From assembly GCA_029449235.1 (NCBI GenBank), contig JANATG010000002.1:3162001-3226000 (forward strand): DNA of 64,000 nucleotides. The letters run 5' to 3'. Positions 48,622-59,312 of the stretch are shown here, one piece after another. How positions within the stretch are numbered: the stretch's first letter is position 1; every line of letters starts with the position of its first letter. The DNA comes from Linnemannia schmuckeri. Its lineage: Eukaryota; Mortierellomycota; Mortierellomycetes; Mortierellales; Mortierellaceae. Below the pieces are notes generated by a model. It saw only the letters and a list, made by a program, of their open reading frames with translations, did no database searches and had not been told where the DNA came from. The translations under genes were made by a program, and so were the position numbers.

Positions 48622-51089
48622 CTACTTGCGTTTCCCGCGGCCCTTCTTCCCTTTACCCCGACCTCTTTCATCCTCAGAAGAGTAAAAATCGTTCTTGGCT
48701 GACGGTGTCGACGCTGCTACAGCTGCTGCGGAGCCATTAGTCCCCGCTACAGTTGTTGGTGCGGTTGCAATTGCATGGCCTGTCTCCTTAATGTGATTAA
48801 ACAGTTGGTTCTTGGTATCAAAGTCGGTCTTGCACACCCGACATGTCAACCCCGCGCCTTCAGCCGTCAACTAATATCGTGAGGAATAGTATGCATTGTT
48901 AGAAATTAGCGTCAAGGTGCGAAATTGAACAGGATTGTAGAGTTGACACTCCCAAACTAAACAAAACGTGGAATCAAAGCGTCAAATACGACAAGTGCAA
49001 CGTCAGCTACTTAATTGCAATTACCTTTTGCGCAGCGCGCGCCTTCTTCTTCTCTTTACCACTCAGCTTTTTCTTTCCTGTGCCGTCAGGTGACTCGGCC
49101 CTAGACGCAGGCGCAGTCGAGGAAGGTGTAGGATCGTCCAAGTCTCCTCGCTCCGCGTCACTATCGCCATCCCATTGGTCCTTTCGTCCTCTAGACTTGC
49201 GTCCACCGCCGGGCGTGGAGGCTCTTGATCGGTTCACTGGCGAGGACATTGATGAAAGGCGAACAGAGCCCAGCAAGTCTGCAAGTCCGTCCTGATCCAA
49301 TTCGTCGATTTGTTCCTGGTCCAGGCCCAGGTCGTGCTCGGCGGTCATAACTTTTTTCTTCTTGTTCTTCTTCTTTGACTTTAACAAGTCTGAGTAGATG
49401 GGCGTTGCGACTTCCACTAATTCTTCCTCCACCTCACTTCCAGACAAATCATCCTCGAATAGTGTCTCGGTCGTCTTGGCCTTTGGTGCTGGCATCTCGA
49501 TCTCTTCCTCGTCCTCATCTTCTTCCTCCATCTCCTCTCCACCGTCTTCGATACCACCGGCAGCAGGGGAGTGACCCATGAGCTCATTCTCCTCGTGCAT
49601 CATCTCTAGTCGAATATCCTCCACAGCCTTCAAGTGCCGCTTACTCCGCTCGTGATTCTTCCATTGCCTCTCAGATTTGAAAAACTTGTCGCAAATAATA
49701 CACTCGTACTCCTGATCGTACTCATCCTCATCATTGTCGGACCCTTCACCCGACTCTTCGTCATCATCCTGAACCTTGGCCCAGGCCTGCTCCTGAAACC
49801 GTTCTGCTTTGGCGCGAAGGGCTTCCTTCTCCTTTTCCATCCTCGCCTTCAAGTCTGCTTGAACTTGCTTTTGCTTCTGCTTCTGCTGCTCCTGATATGC
49901 CAAATACCGAGGATCACGCTTTCGAACATACGATGCCAATGACTATTTTCAGCGAGATATAAAAAAACATAAAGCATGATGTTAGAACCGCTTACGAAAC
50001 ACATCCTTGTCCTCCCATTCATTGTTCAACGGTAAGTGATAACTTACCAAAACGGTATCGTTGAACTCTTTGCGTGCAGCATCCCTGAACTTCTTGTTCT
50101 CCTTCTCCATTGCCCTGCGAGTCCTGCGATCAGGCGCTTCCGAGAGACGGTACTTGTCGCACCAAGAGAACGACTTTTGGGATGAAAAGGTCAGCCAGGC
50201 ATTGTAAAACTGCTTCACATCCGAGTCCGAGTTGTCGTCATATGCCGTCGTAGAGCATCCAAATGAAGGGAAATGGAGCTTAACGTTGGCCGAGTCCTCA
50301 CTCCTGTCATTTGCGAGTGCCTCGGCTTCTTCCTCTGCCAGCTTCTCAAACACGGTGCGGTAGACAGTATAGAATCCCTAAAGAAAGAGAGAGAAAAAAG
50401 TGACATCATAGGTGGGGTTAGCGCCATGTCTCTCGATCCTGTACGGATTTCAGTATCCAGCCCTACGATGACATAACAGAGGTGTATCTAATATGCACAC
50501 TTACAGCATTGTTGTCCTGGAAGCCCTTATATGCTGAAGTGCTGAAATACTTCATCAACTCTGCTGCGGTCGTTCCAGCAACTCCCTCAGCCTGATCGGA
50601 TTTGTCGTCTAGTATTGCAGAGTGAAAAAACCGCAGTAATGGTGAGTAAATTGAACTTGATCCCCCTGCAAGTATCCTTTCCCATGTAACTGTAATCCTC
50701 CAATGACAATCCTAAAGCTGACAACTGGGTATCATACCTCCTCGAAGAATAGCGTCGCGATGTGAATCGTACCAGGCGCGCTCCTGGGGATCAGACAATA
50801 CCTCATATGCCTCTGCAATAAATGCAAACTGTTTTGTCGCCTCTTCAACTCTGTGATGGTTCTTGTCTATGTTGAAAGAGGAAAAAAGAAATCAAGCGGT
50901 CAGTTGATGCTCTTGGGCATGCAGGTGTGCATGCAGTAGATAGAAAACTTTTTCAAGGACAAAAGCAGACGCGGGCGTGTGTGTCTCACCTGGGTGCCAT
51001 TCGAGAGCTTTGCGGCGGTAAGCCTTTTTAATGTCTGATTCTGATGCGCTCTTGTCGATGTCGAGGACGACGTAGTGACATGTCCTCAT
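48622..51089 (-). CDS. JJJ1: J-domain ribosome-biogenesis co-chaperone, JJJ1/DNAJC21-like
   Basis: Six exons (51089-50990, 50866-50738, 50608-50505, 50377-50048, 49942-49025, 48870-48622) join to 609 residues, close to yeast Jjj1 (590). The J domain covers residues 1-70 with HPD at 32-34, completed across the first intron. A charged coiled-coil stretch (KQKQKQVQADLKARMEKEKE) precedes the first C2H2/U1-like finger at about 301-324 (YECIICDKFF, HERSKRH); the second is at about 535-559 (LTCRVCKTDF, HIKETGH). The tail is Lys/Arg/Gly-rich. Jjj1 stimulates the Hsp70 Ssa to release Arx1 from late 60S subunits in the cytosol. It shares a 307-bp divergent promoter with the asparaginyl-tRNA synthetase gene. 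Confidence 0.93.
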
Positions 51090-51396
51090 GGTGGTAGTAG
51101 TATTATTATGTAGTAGGTGGAAGTGAGTGAAGGGTGAAAGAAAGAAATGCAGAACTCGTCTGACTTGTTTAAGAGAAAAAAGAGTGTCCGTCCGCAGCTT
51201 TCCTTTCTTGGTTGAGGTTGCAGCCTGCTGCAACTAGCTTAGAAATGTAAACACAGTCACGTTGACACCTTGCTTCTTGTTCCTTTAACTTGTCCCCACT
51301 TCTCGTCTCCGGGATTCCCTCCTTCAAGTTCATTGACCATCACGCCATTCCATTCCCGACCATTACTGCTTTCAGGAACAACAGGAACAAAAAACA
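51090..51396. promoter_or_regulatory. Divergent promoter, JJJ1-like / mitochondrial AsnRS
   Basis: Only 307 bp separate two start codons on opposite strands, so both promoters must overlap here. No consensus TATA box is obvious. Both genes serve translation, which would fit co-regulation (inference). Confidence 0.5.
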
Positions 51397-53415
51397 ATGT
51401 TGACCGCAGCGCGACCATTCTTCAGCAGTAGGACTAACATAACCTTGCTCGGCCAAGCGAGGCGCCAGACAGCCAACGGCCTCAAACCTACGTCCTCCTC
51501 CTCCACTGCTCTCGCTCAACACCAACACCGCCTCTTCGCCACCAGTCTCAACCGTGCTCAGGCTACAGCAACGAGCCAGGCTCAGGCATCGATCCTTAAG
51601 CCTAACACCACTGCGGCAACACGATCAATCCCTCCAGCATTACCCAATAAGACCATCAAAAGCATCTTGACAACTACTGAGCCTGACACGGTGGTCAAGG
51701 TTCAGGGCTGGATCCGATCGACGCGTCAGCAAAAGCATGTCACCTTTGTCGAAGTCAATGATGGATCGAGTCTCAAGGGCGTACAGGCCATTCTTAACGG
51801 AGGTCAAGGCAAAGGGTAATAGTTCTATTGGAATCACTTCTGATTTATTGATCAATTGATCGATTGATATAATACTAATGCGAGTAAGTGAAAGCAACTA
51901 ATTCAAAAAAAATCCCTTTTTGGAACCAGATTGGTTGCAGGAACTAGTGTTGAGCTGGAGGGAACATTGGTCAAGAGTCTCGGAAAGGAACAGGCACTCG
52001 AGTTGCAGGTCTCCAACATGAAAGTCATTGGGCACTGCGACGCCGAGGTAAATTTTCAACAACAAAATCATTATCAACGTTTGACTCCCTGCCTCAACTA
52101 TTGGCCATTGGATTATCAGGACTAATTCACAGATCGGGAACTTCTCTTTGCGCATACTCGACAATAGACATACCCTCTTCAGAAGAAGCGCCACTCGTTC
52201 GAGTTCCTCAGAGAAATCTCACATTTGCGTTCAAGAGCCAAGACTGCAAGCGCCATCCTCCGACTCCGTAGCGCCTCTGCCTGGGGTTTTCAAAAGTTTT
52301 TCGAGGTAATATTTGATTTGGTCGTCTGTTTTTCCACTGCATTCAAGTAATTGAAACAAGATTATTAACGTGTAAATAAATCCTTCTCCTGAATGTAGTC
52401 TCAAGAGTTTGTGCAAGTCCACACACCACTGTTGACATCACACGACTGCGAGGGCGGTGGAGAGGTGTTCAAGATTGCACCCCGGATATCAGCCCGCGCT
52501 CAACAGCTGCATGAGGAAAGGAAAGGCGCCAACCAACAATCACTATCTGAATCATCGCCATCATCACCAGGACCAGCACCTTCAGAGTTCTTTGGATCGC
52601 CAGTCTACTTGACAGTTTCAGGGCAGCTGCACCTGGAGATCATCGCCAGCGCTCTTTCAAGGGTCTACACAATGGGACCTGTCTTCCGAGCAGAGCCCTC
52701 CATGACCCCTCGCCATCTGTCCGAGTTCTGGATGCTGGAAGCCGAGATTGCATTCTTGGACAAACTCGACCACCTTCTGGATTTCTCGGAGGCATGTCTG
52801 AGAGAGACCACGCGGTACCTGTTGGAGACTTGCAGCGAGGATATCGAGTTTTTGAACACCTGGATCGACAAGTCTCTTAAGCAGAGACTGACCCAGCTGG
52901 TGGAGGAGCCCTTCAAGCGGATGACTTATACCAAGGCTGTTGAGATTCTTCAAAAGTCTGGGGAGAAGTTTGAGTTTGAACCCAAGTGGGGGCAGGGTCT
53001 ACAGAGCGAGCATGAGAAATGGTTGGCCGGGTCGTATTGTAAGGGACCTGTCTTTGTCACGGACTACCCGGCTGGATTGAAGCCATTTTATATGCGAAAG
53101 AACGACTCTAGTGTTGTTTCAGGATCGGATGATCGGACGACGGTCGGGTGTGTCGATCTGTTGGTCCCCGGTATTGGTGAGTTGATGGGTGGATCTCTGA
53201 GGGAGGAGAGGCCCGAGGTGTTGAAGCAGCAGCTGAAGGACTTTGGGCTTGGTGAGGAGGAATACCAATGGTACATGGATTTGAGAAAGTACGGTACGGT
53301 TCCTCACGGCGGGTGGGGCATTGGCTTTGAGCGGTATCTCCTCATGGTCACTGGAATGGACAATGTCCGCGATATCATTCCCTTCCCTCGTTACAACAAC
53401 CACTGTAAATTTTAA
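51397..53415 (+). CDS. SLM5: Mitochondrial asparaginyl-tRNA synthetase
   Basis: Exons 51397-51815, 51930-52047, 52168-52305 and 52399-53415 give 563 residues. The N-terminus is basic and Ser/Ala-rich without acidic residues (MLTAARPFFSSRTNITLLGQ), as in a matrix-targeting peptide. An OB-fold anticodon-binding domain follows (VKVQGWIRSTRQQKHVTFVE). The class II catalytic core shows motif 2 (FRAEPSMTPRHLSEFWMLE, about 321-339) and motif 3 (GIGFERYLLMVTGMDNVRD, about 530-548). The PVYLTVSGQLHLE and SEFWMLEAE words favour AsnRS over AspRS, as does the length. It charges mitochondrial tRNA-Asn. Single-gene assignment to mitochondria rests on the leader. Confidence 0.93.
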
Positions 53416-53562
53416 AAAAAAGTTCGTCGTCCTTCCTTTCATATCACATAGAAAACTAGAGTCCATACAATTTATTTATTTTTTTATGGGTTCTGACTGT
53501 TGGTGTTTGCTGTTGCTTGCTGTTGCTTGTTGCGTTGTTTGTTTATTGCTGCTGCTCCTTGT

Positions 53563-54318
53563 TCAAACGACAAATCCTCCATTGACGCGCAAGACCTGTC
53601 CATTGACCCATCCAGCGCTCTCACTCGCAATAAACGACACCGCACCTGCAATATCCTCAGGCTGGCCCAACCGTCCAAACGGATTGTTCTGCGAAAACAA
53701 CTTAATCTGCTCTTCCGTCTTTCCAAACCGGAATCCATCCGTATCTGTCGGGCCAGGGCTAACCGCATTCACATTAATCCCCCTCCTCCCCAAATCCTTC
53801 GACAACGTCCTGACCATCTGTTCAACCGCCCCCTTGGTCGCCGTGTACAAGAAGTAATTTGGAGGCACTGTGGTCGCACCTGTCAAACTGGTCGACAAGT
53901 AAATCAACTTGGCACCGACGGTCAGGTGGGGGATAATCTGTTTGGTAAAGAACATGGGCGCCTTGACGTTGGTCCTGAAGGCCTCCTCGTAGGATTCTTC
54001 AGTGACGTCTTCGATGGCCTGGTAGACGATCCAGCCGGCGTTAAAGACGACTGTATCAATCCGGCCAAACGCTTGGAGGGTCTCATCGACGATTCGTTTT
54101 CCGTCGGCCAGGATCCCGACGTCGCCCTGGACGGCGATGGCGCGGAGACCAGGTTGGTTGAGGGCGAGGATGTCGTTGACGGCTTCTTGCGCCTTGCTGG
54201 CATTGGATTGGTAGTTGACAACGATGTCGTGGCCGTCTTTGGCGAGGCGGAGGGCGATTGCGCGGCCGATACCTCGGGAGGATCCTGTGACGATTGCGAC
54301 GCGACGGGTTGAAGACAT
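53563..54318 (-). CDS. Short-chain dehydrogenase/reductase (SDR family)
   Basis: Intronless, 251 residues, the classical SDR length. Nucleotide-binding TGSSRGIG at 11-18, NAG at 93-95, catalytic Ser in LSTSLTG (142 or 144) and Tyr 158-x3-Lys 162 (YTATK) are all present; PGPTDTDGF and the C-terminal GQVLRVNGG are also typical. The region after the second beta strand (VNYQSNASKA) lacks an acidic residue and fits NADP(H) preference, as in FabG-like reductases. The substrate is unknown. Its lack of introns contrasts with all neighbours and may hint at horizontal origin or retroposition (inference). Convergent with the AsnRS gene, 147 bp apart. Confidence 0.93.
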   Translation of the reverse strand: MSSTRRVAIVTGSSRGIGRAIALRLAKDGHDIVVNYQSNASKAQEAVNDILALNQPGLRAIAVQGDVGILADGKRIVDETLQAFGRIDTVVFNAGWIVYQAIEDVTEESYEEAFRTNVKAPMFFTKQIIPHLTVGAKLIYLSTSLTGATTVPPNYFLYTATKGAVEQMVRTLSKDLGRRGINVNAVSPGPTDTDGFRFGKTEEQIKLFSQNNPFGRLGQPEDIAGAVSFIASESAGWVNGQVLRVNGGFVV

Positions 54319-57300
54319 TATTATTTGTTTGCTTGCTTGTTGTTGGAGAGTGAGAAAGGGTGAAGAGTTGGTTATGGGTAGTGAAGATAGGAGGAAAAAA
54401 GATGTGAATAGGAAAATCTGTGGGAGTTTTTTTCATCCCTTTTATACGACCGAAGGACAGGATCGACTTGCGTGTTCGTGCTTTCCTTGGCTTGCTCGCA
54501 TAATTTTCGAACTGCCTCCCTTTCTCTCACCACTTCTTCAACCTTTGTTTTTCACATATCATTCGCACGCTCAAATGAGGACGAACAATCTGCCATCCGG
54601 AAGAACCTACCCCTCCAAAACGATAGTAGTAAAAATCAAAAAAAATCAAGAAAAGGAAGCTGCGCATCTAGAAACTTAAAAGCCACATACCTTTTGACGT
54701 TGTGAAAGGCTAACTACGCCACTCTGCTTTGTCAGAAACACGCGTTCTGTCAACGATTGGGCTGAGTGCCTTTTTGAGGGATCTTCTTGTAAAAAGACTT
54801 TTCTGTTTATGCTTCAATGGCGATGACATCTTGGAAACTAAATATCTGTGGATCCCGAAGAGGTAAAGGAAACATGCTGCTCTTTTGCGCGCATTAAAAA
54901 AAAAAGCCTTTCGTCTCGTCGCCGGAAAAAGGTACCTTGGCCCGCCACCAACTACTCGCGGAGCAACGCGTCCAAGATGTGATGGTTCTAATTTTTATTG
55001 ACTTTAACTAGTTTTGTCTGATACCTCGTTCATGCTGCTGTACCCCTACTAACGCGAAGAATCTCCTTGTGCAATTAGCGCGACGATAAAAAATCGTATT
55101 GGACGCTCCCTTCATCTCAACAGAGGCCTGAAACGTGGACATAAGGTTAATGCTTAGTAGCTCACTCTCTATCCTTCTCCCCCAAAACACCACCAACACC
55201 AACTTCAAAATCCTTCGAGTCAACAAGTGGCACAACATCTCTAACCTACTCTCCAGCGACATTGCAAGACAATCATACGTCCCATCTAGCTCACTCGTCC
55301 TAACAATCGCCCAGAACGATCCCGTCTATGATCCTGGCCGTCACAACGGATACCCAGTCCGAGTTCCTTTAAAACTGTGAGTCGTCGCAGTTGTGCATAT
55401 ACACATCATTGGGGATCGAGGCTTTTCTGATGCCTATCGGGTTTTATAACATCGCTTGCTGGTTGCCCGATGATGATAGATTTAGTGCATATGATGTCTG
55501 GACGCAGGGTGTATCCGATCTTGCAGCGAAATACCTCGAGTGTTGTGCAGATCCAGTCTGAGGTGGCGATATCACGGGCGTCCTACTTATCATCGACGTT
55601 TAGTCCACGTTTTTGACGAGTGCTGGCAAGATTCAGCCTCTTGAGGTTGAGAGCAACATACATGAGCCGGTAGATGCCAGGGCTTGGGAACCTGAGCCCT
55701 GGAACCAAAGTGAACGAACAATTCGAGTGTTCTAGTACGTCTCAACAGTGCTTTCGTGGGCCATTCTACAAAGTGGGACTTGTCCCATTGCCGTCGAAGC
55801 CAAGACTCCTCCACCCAGCAGTACCGTCACAACATCCAATTTACTTTGCAACATCCCCATCACCCCAATACACTTCAGCGACGCCACCGTCAAACGCGGG
55901 AAAAGTGTGGATCTAGCACAATGCTCCAGAAACTTCTTGAGACGAAATGAATAAAAAAAAAGTTTACATTCAAAACCACCCTTACTCAACTCCTCAGGAG
56001 AACACGACGCGTCGTCTCTGCGGCGCCTTGACAAAATGTGCTTGAATTTCAACTGCCGACTTTTGTTCCAGACTCTTTGTTCCTCATATAGTAAAATCAG
56101 TGACGAGAGAAGACTTTATTGATGTGCTTTGCGTTCGGTTTTACGCGAGATACTATCCACCATCCTCTGCAGCTGCTCAATTATCGTTTTATCGTCTGCT
56201 TCCTACTTCCCAGCCTCAACAGAGTAATCGATTACTGTCGAGACGGCTGACCGGTGAAAAACTGGGTCGTTGTAGCCGGATCTGGTTAATGTGTCGAGGA
56301 TGCACTGGATAAAAACTCACGCCTTTGAGTCGGGAACGATCTCGTACGACTCCACTAGTGTCTATGTATCGTCTGTCTCCTCCCCGTCGTTAATCTGGAC
56401 GTCCGCGTTTGCTCTAACGAGATGACGTCGAGTTGCACTTTAGCTTGCGCGATTCCATCTTGCACGCCGATATTTTGCAACACTTCTGTGACAGCTACTG
56501 GAAGGATGCGAGACGGATCAGCTTAGACTGCACAAAGCAGAGAAGAGTGCCATTTGCTCGTCTCCCTGAAACGGTTTGCTGAGCAATAGGTACAGATCTG
56601 GGAGCAGACCGACCGCATGCACATGAAAGGCGTTGATGAAGAGAAGATATGTTGACAAGCATTGATCTGGGCTAACTCTAACAGCAACATTTTACGTATC
56701 AAACAAACAATCCATAGCTTGGCTGTAGTCACTTGTTGCTAAGGGTACTGCTCCTACGGGAAGGGGAGAATCGTCCTTGTATATCCTGTTCGTGCTTTAT
56801 GCCAAAATCTCTGAAAAACACCATAGGCGGCCTTCTAGATGCAAAGAGAAATGTCATTTGCCGTCGCCAGCTTTTCGCCTTAGGCAGTCCTGCACGGCAT
56901 GATTGGTGTCTATGATCCAAACATAGTTCCTGCCAGAGTCCTCTATCGCAATATGCCAGAATCTGTCGTTCAGAGATCATTCCTTGTCATATATTGCTCA
57001 TCGAAGGCTGTTTAGAGTAGTCGTTGTAAGGTCGGCTAACCAGTCAAGAGTTACGGCTGTTTTGCCCTTGGCCGTAACAATGAAGGACATGACGGTACCG
57101 AATTTCCAAGTGCTAAGCCTTGTGCCTAGAGTGTTTAGATAAAAAAAGACGTTGGTGGGGATAATTGTGGGTCAATTGGACTCGTTCCGATATGAAAGGA
57201 ACAATTGGCATGCCTGGTCGGTTTTGTTGGTGTCAGCAGCAACAAAAGAATGGAGACGTGCCACGAGATAAGATGGTTCACGGCAATGTTACTGTCCTAC

Positions 57301-57623
57301 TTGGACGACTTTTCGATGATGAGTTTGTCGAAGGCTGTTGAAAGCGAACGGACGGCAAAGTGTGTGAAAAATAAAAAAGAGAAGAAAGCGAAAAAGTGAA
57401 AAACGACAAGGGTCCAGGGTTAACTCAACTGTCACAAGCCTCTCCCTTTCCTCTTCTTGCTCACTTCAGTAATTCATTCGCTCATTCCTCCTTTTTTTCC
57501 TCTCCTCTCCACTTTTATCATTCACCATCACTTTTCCTTCTCGCTCTCACTCTGTCCTTCTTACCATTTCGAAAACAACTCCGCCCTCATCACCCCAACC
57601 TACAACCTACAACCTACAGCAAT
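54319..57623. other. Intergenic region with possible gene remnants
   Basis: No intact gene was recognised. Two plus-strand stretches look more protein-like than chance: about 55135-55380 and 55748-55954, the latter containing NLLCNIPITPIHFSDATVK, but they are short, unlinked by a convincing intron, and lack a known domain. They may be remnants of a decayed gene or exons of a gene I cannot assemble. The right end, from about 57440, is CT-rich promoter DNA of the next gene. Confidence 0.35.
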
Positions 57624-58048
57624 ATGGCGGCGACACGCGCAAGCATTATCTGCTATTACGACCTTGTCTCGCCTTACACCTACATGGGCTTCAAGCTCTT
57701 CAACCGCTTCCGCAAACAGTGGTCCAACGTCGATGTCACTTTCCGTCCCATGCTCCTCGGCGGCGTCATGAACGTATGCCATATACTCTTCACTCGTACA
57801 AATTTCGTTCCTGAGTTGTGACAAACGGGATATCTGCTGACTAACAAGCAAATTGATTTTATGTCGGACAACCCGTTTTCCAGGAGATCAAGAACCAACC
57901 TCTTTTCGCGTTTCCATCCAAGAGGAGCCATATGGTAAACAAGCCTTTGTTGCTTTGTCTTTTCTGGGGTGATTGCACTTTTATGATGCCATTTGACACG
58001 TTCAATTGCTTTTTACCTTTTTTTTTTTTACACCTGTTGCTGCGCTGT

Positions 58049-58084
<36 letters not shown>

Positions 58085-59022
58085 CGCTTCGGCACAATAT
58101 TCATACTGTTATTTCGTGGTCACATTTCAGATTTTTGACTTTTCTTCTTCGGCCTTATTTGTATCTACGCCCTGCTCTTCCTCTCACCTTCGGGCTTACT
58201 TCCCCACACCGATCACAATGCCGTGAGAAAAAAACATTATCAAAGGGTCAACTAATGCACTTTTTTTTTTTACTCTGTCTGTTTCGTTTGAATAGATTGC
58301 GGACTTGGACAGGATCAGTGGAGTGACAGGAGTACCATTCAAGTTCCCACAAAAGTTCCCTGTCAGCACCATCCTTCCTATGCGTGTCCTCACCGCCCTG
58401 CAGATCCATGAAGCCGAAAAGTATGAGCAGTGCATCGACAAGGTAAATAAACTACAAAAGTGACAGACAGCAATTGGCCGAGATTTCTGAAGTGTGATGA
58501 TGTTATGGGTGCCATTTGAACTAACCAATTTTTTTCCAATTTTCGTTTCTTCTCTCGTATGCCATTCGCGGGAACATATATCCAGCTCTTTGTAAGTTTG
58601 TCACACTAACTCTCACTCTCCAATTTGAGGCTATTTACATCGTAACATGAGAACTCATTATCCGACATGTCCTTACTCCCTCCCCTGATGCGTTGCACTA
58701 TTAGGACGAATACTTCATCCACGGTCGCGACATCTCCCAAGCAGACGTGATCCAACAAGCCCTCAACCCTATCTTCCACTCGGACACCACCAAGATCGAA
58801 TCTTACCTCCAACGCGCCGCACAGGACCAGGAGATCAAAAAGATTTTCAAGCAGTACACAGATGAAGCGATTGCAAAGGGTGTCTTTGGAGCACCTACTT
58901 TCATTGTCCGCAAGGCTGGTTCAGAGGAAGAGATGTTGTTCTTTGGATCTGATCGGTTTGAGATGATTGCTGCCACCTTGGGGTTGCCCTATGCTGGACT
59001 TACCTCCGTCTCCAAGCTGTGA
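57624..59022 (+). CDS. Kappa-class GST / DsbA-fold 2-hydroxychromene-2-carboxylate isomerase-like protein
   Basis: Exons 57624-57773, 57884-57934, 58296-58442, 58586-58591 and 58705-59022 give 223 residues, the usual kappa-GST size. The N-terminal thioredoxin strand and active site read YYDLVSPYTYMGF, with the Ser that replaces the DsbA Cys in this family. The helical insert (VLTALQIHEAEKYEQCIDK) is followed by LF from a 6-nt microexon and DEYFIHGRDIS. The cis-Pro motif GVFGAPTFIV and the closing LFFGSDRFEMIAATLG are typical. Family members are glutathione transferases of mitochondria/peroxisomes or aromatic-ring isomerases; the substrate here is unknown. Without the microexon the frame still holds, so its use needs RNA evidence. 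Confidence 0.88.
58051..58084. repeat. T34 homopolymer in kappa-GST intron
   Basis: Thirty-four T within the second intron of the kappa-GST gene, far upstream of its acceptor. Simple-sequence tract, likely length-variable. Confidence 0.85.
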
Positions 59023-59312
59023 AAAGACCGAGAGAATAGGCATCGGTTATAACCAAGAAGCGAAGCAGACGAAGATCCATCCAGAAGGAAGGACCGAATA
59101 AAAGCGAAAGATTTTGCTTTTTTTTTCTTATTTATTTAAAGCAATAATTTTGGTTTCTTCATACAACGTAAGTTCCCGTTTCTTATTTTTTTAACTAATC
59201 GCTCATCTTCTTTGTTGCAACAATACACTCTCCATTGACACAAGTGGGGTTAGGTTTAGAGAAGGAGGGAGAAAGGGAGAACAGAGAAAGGGAGGGGCGG
59301 TTGGTAGGTTAT

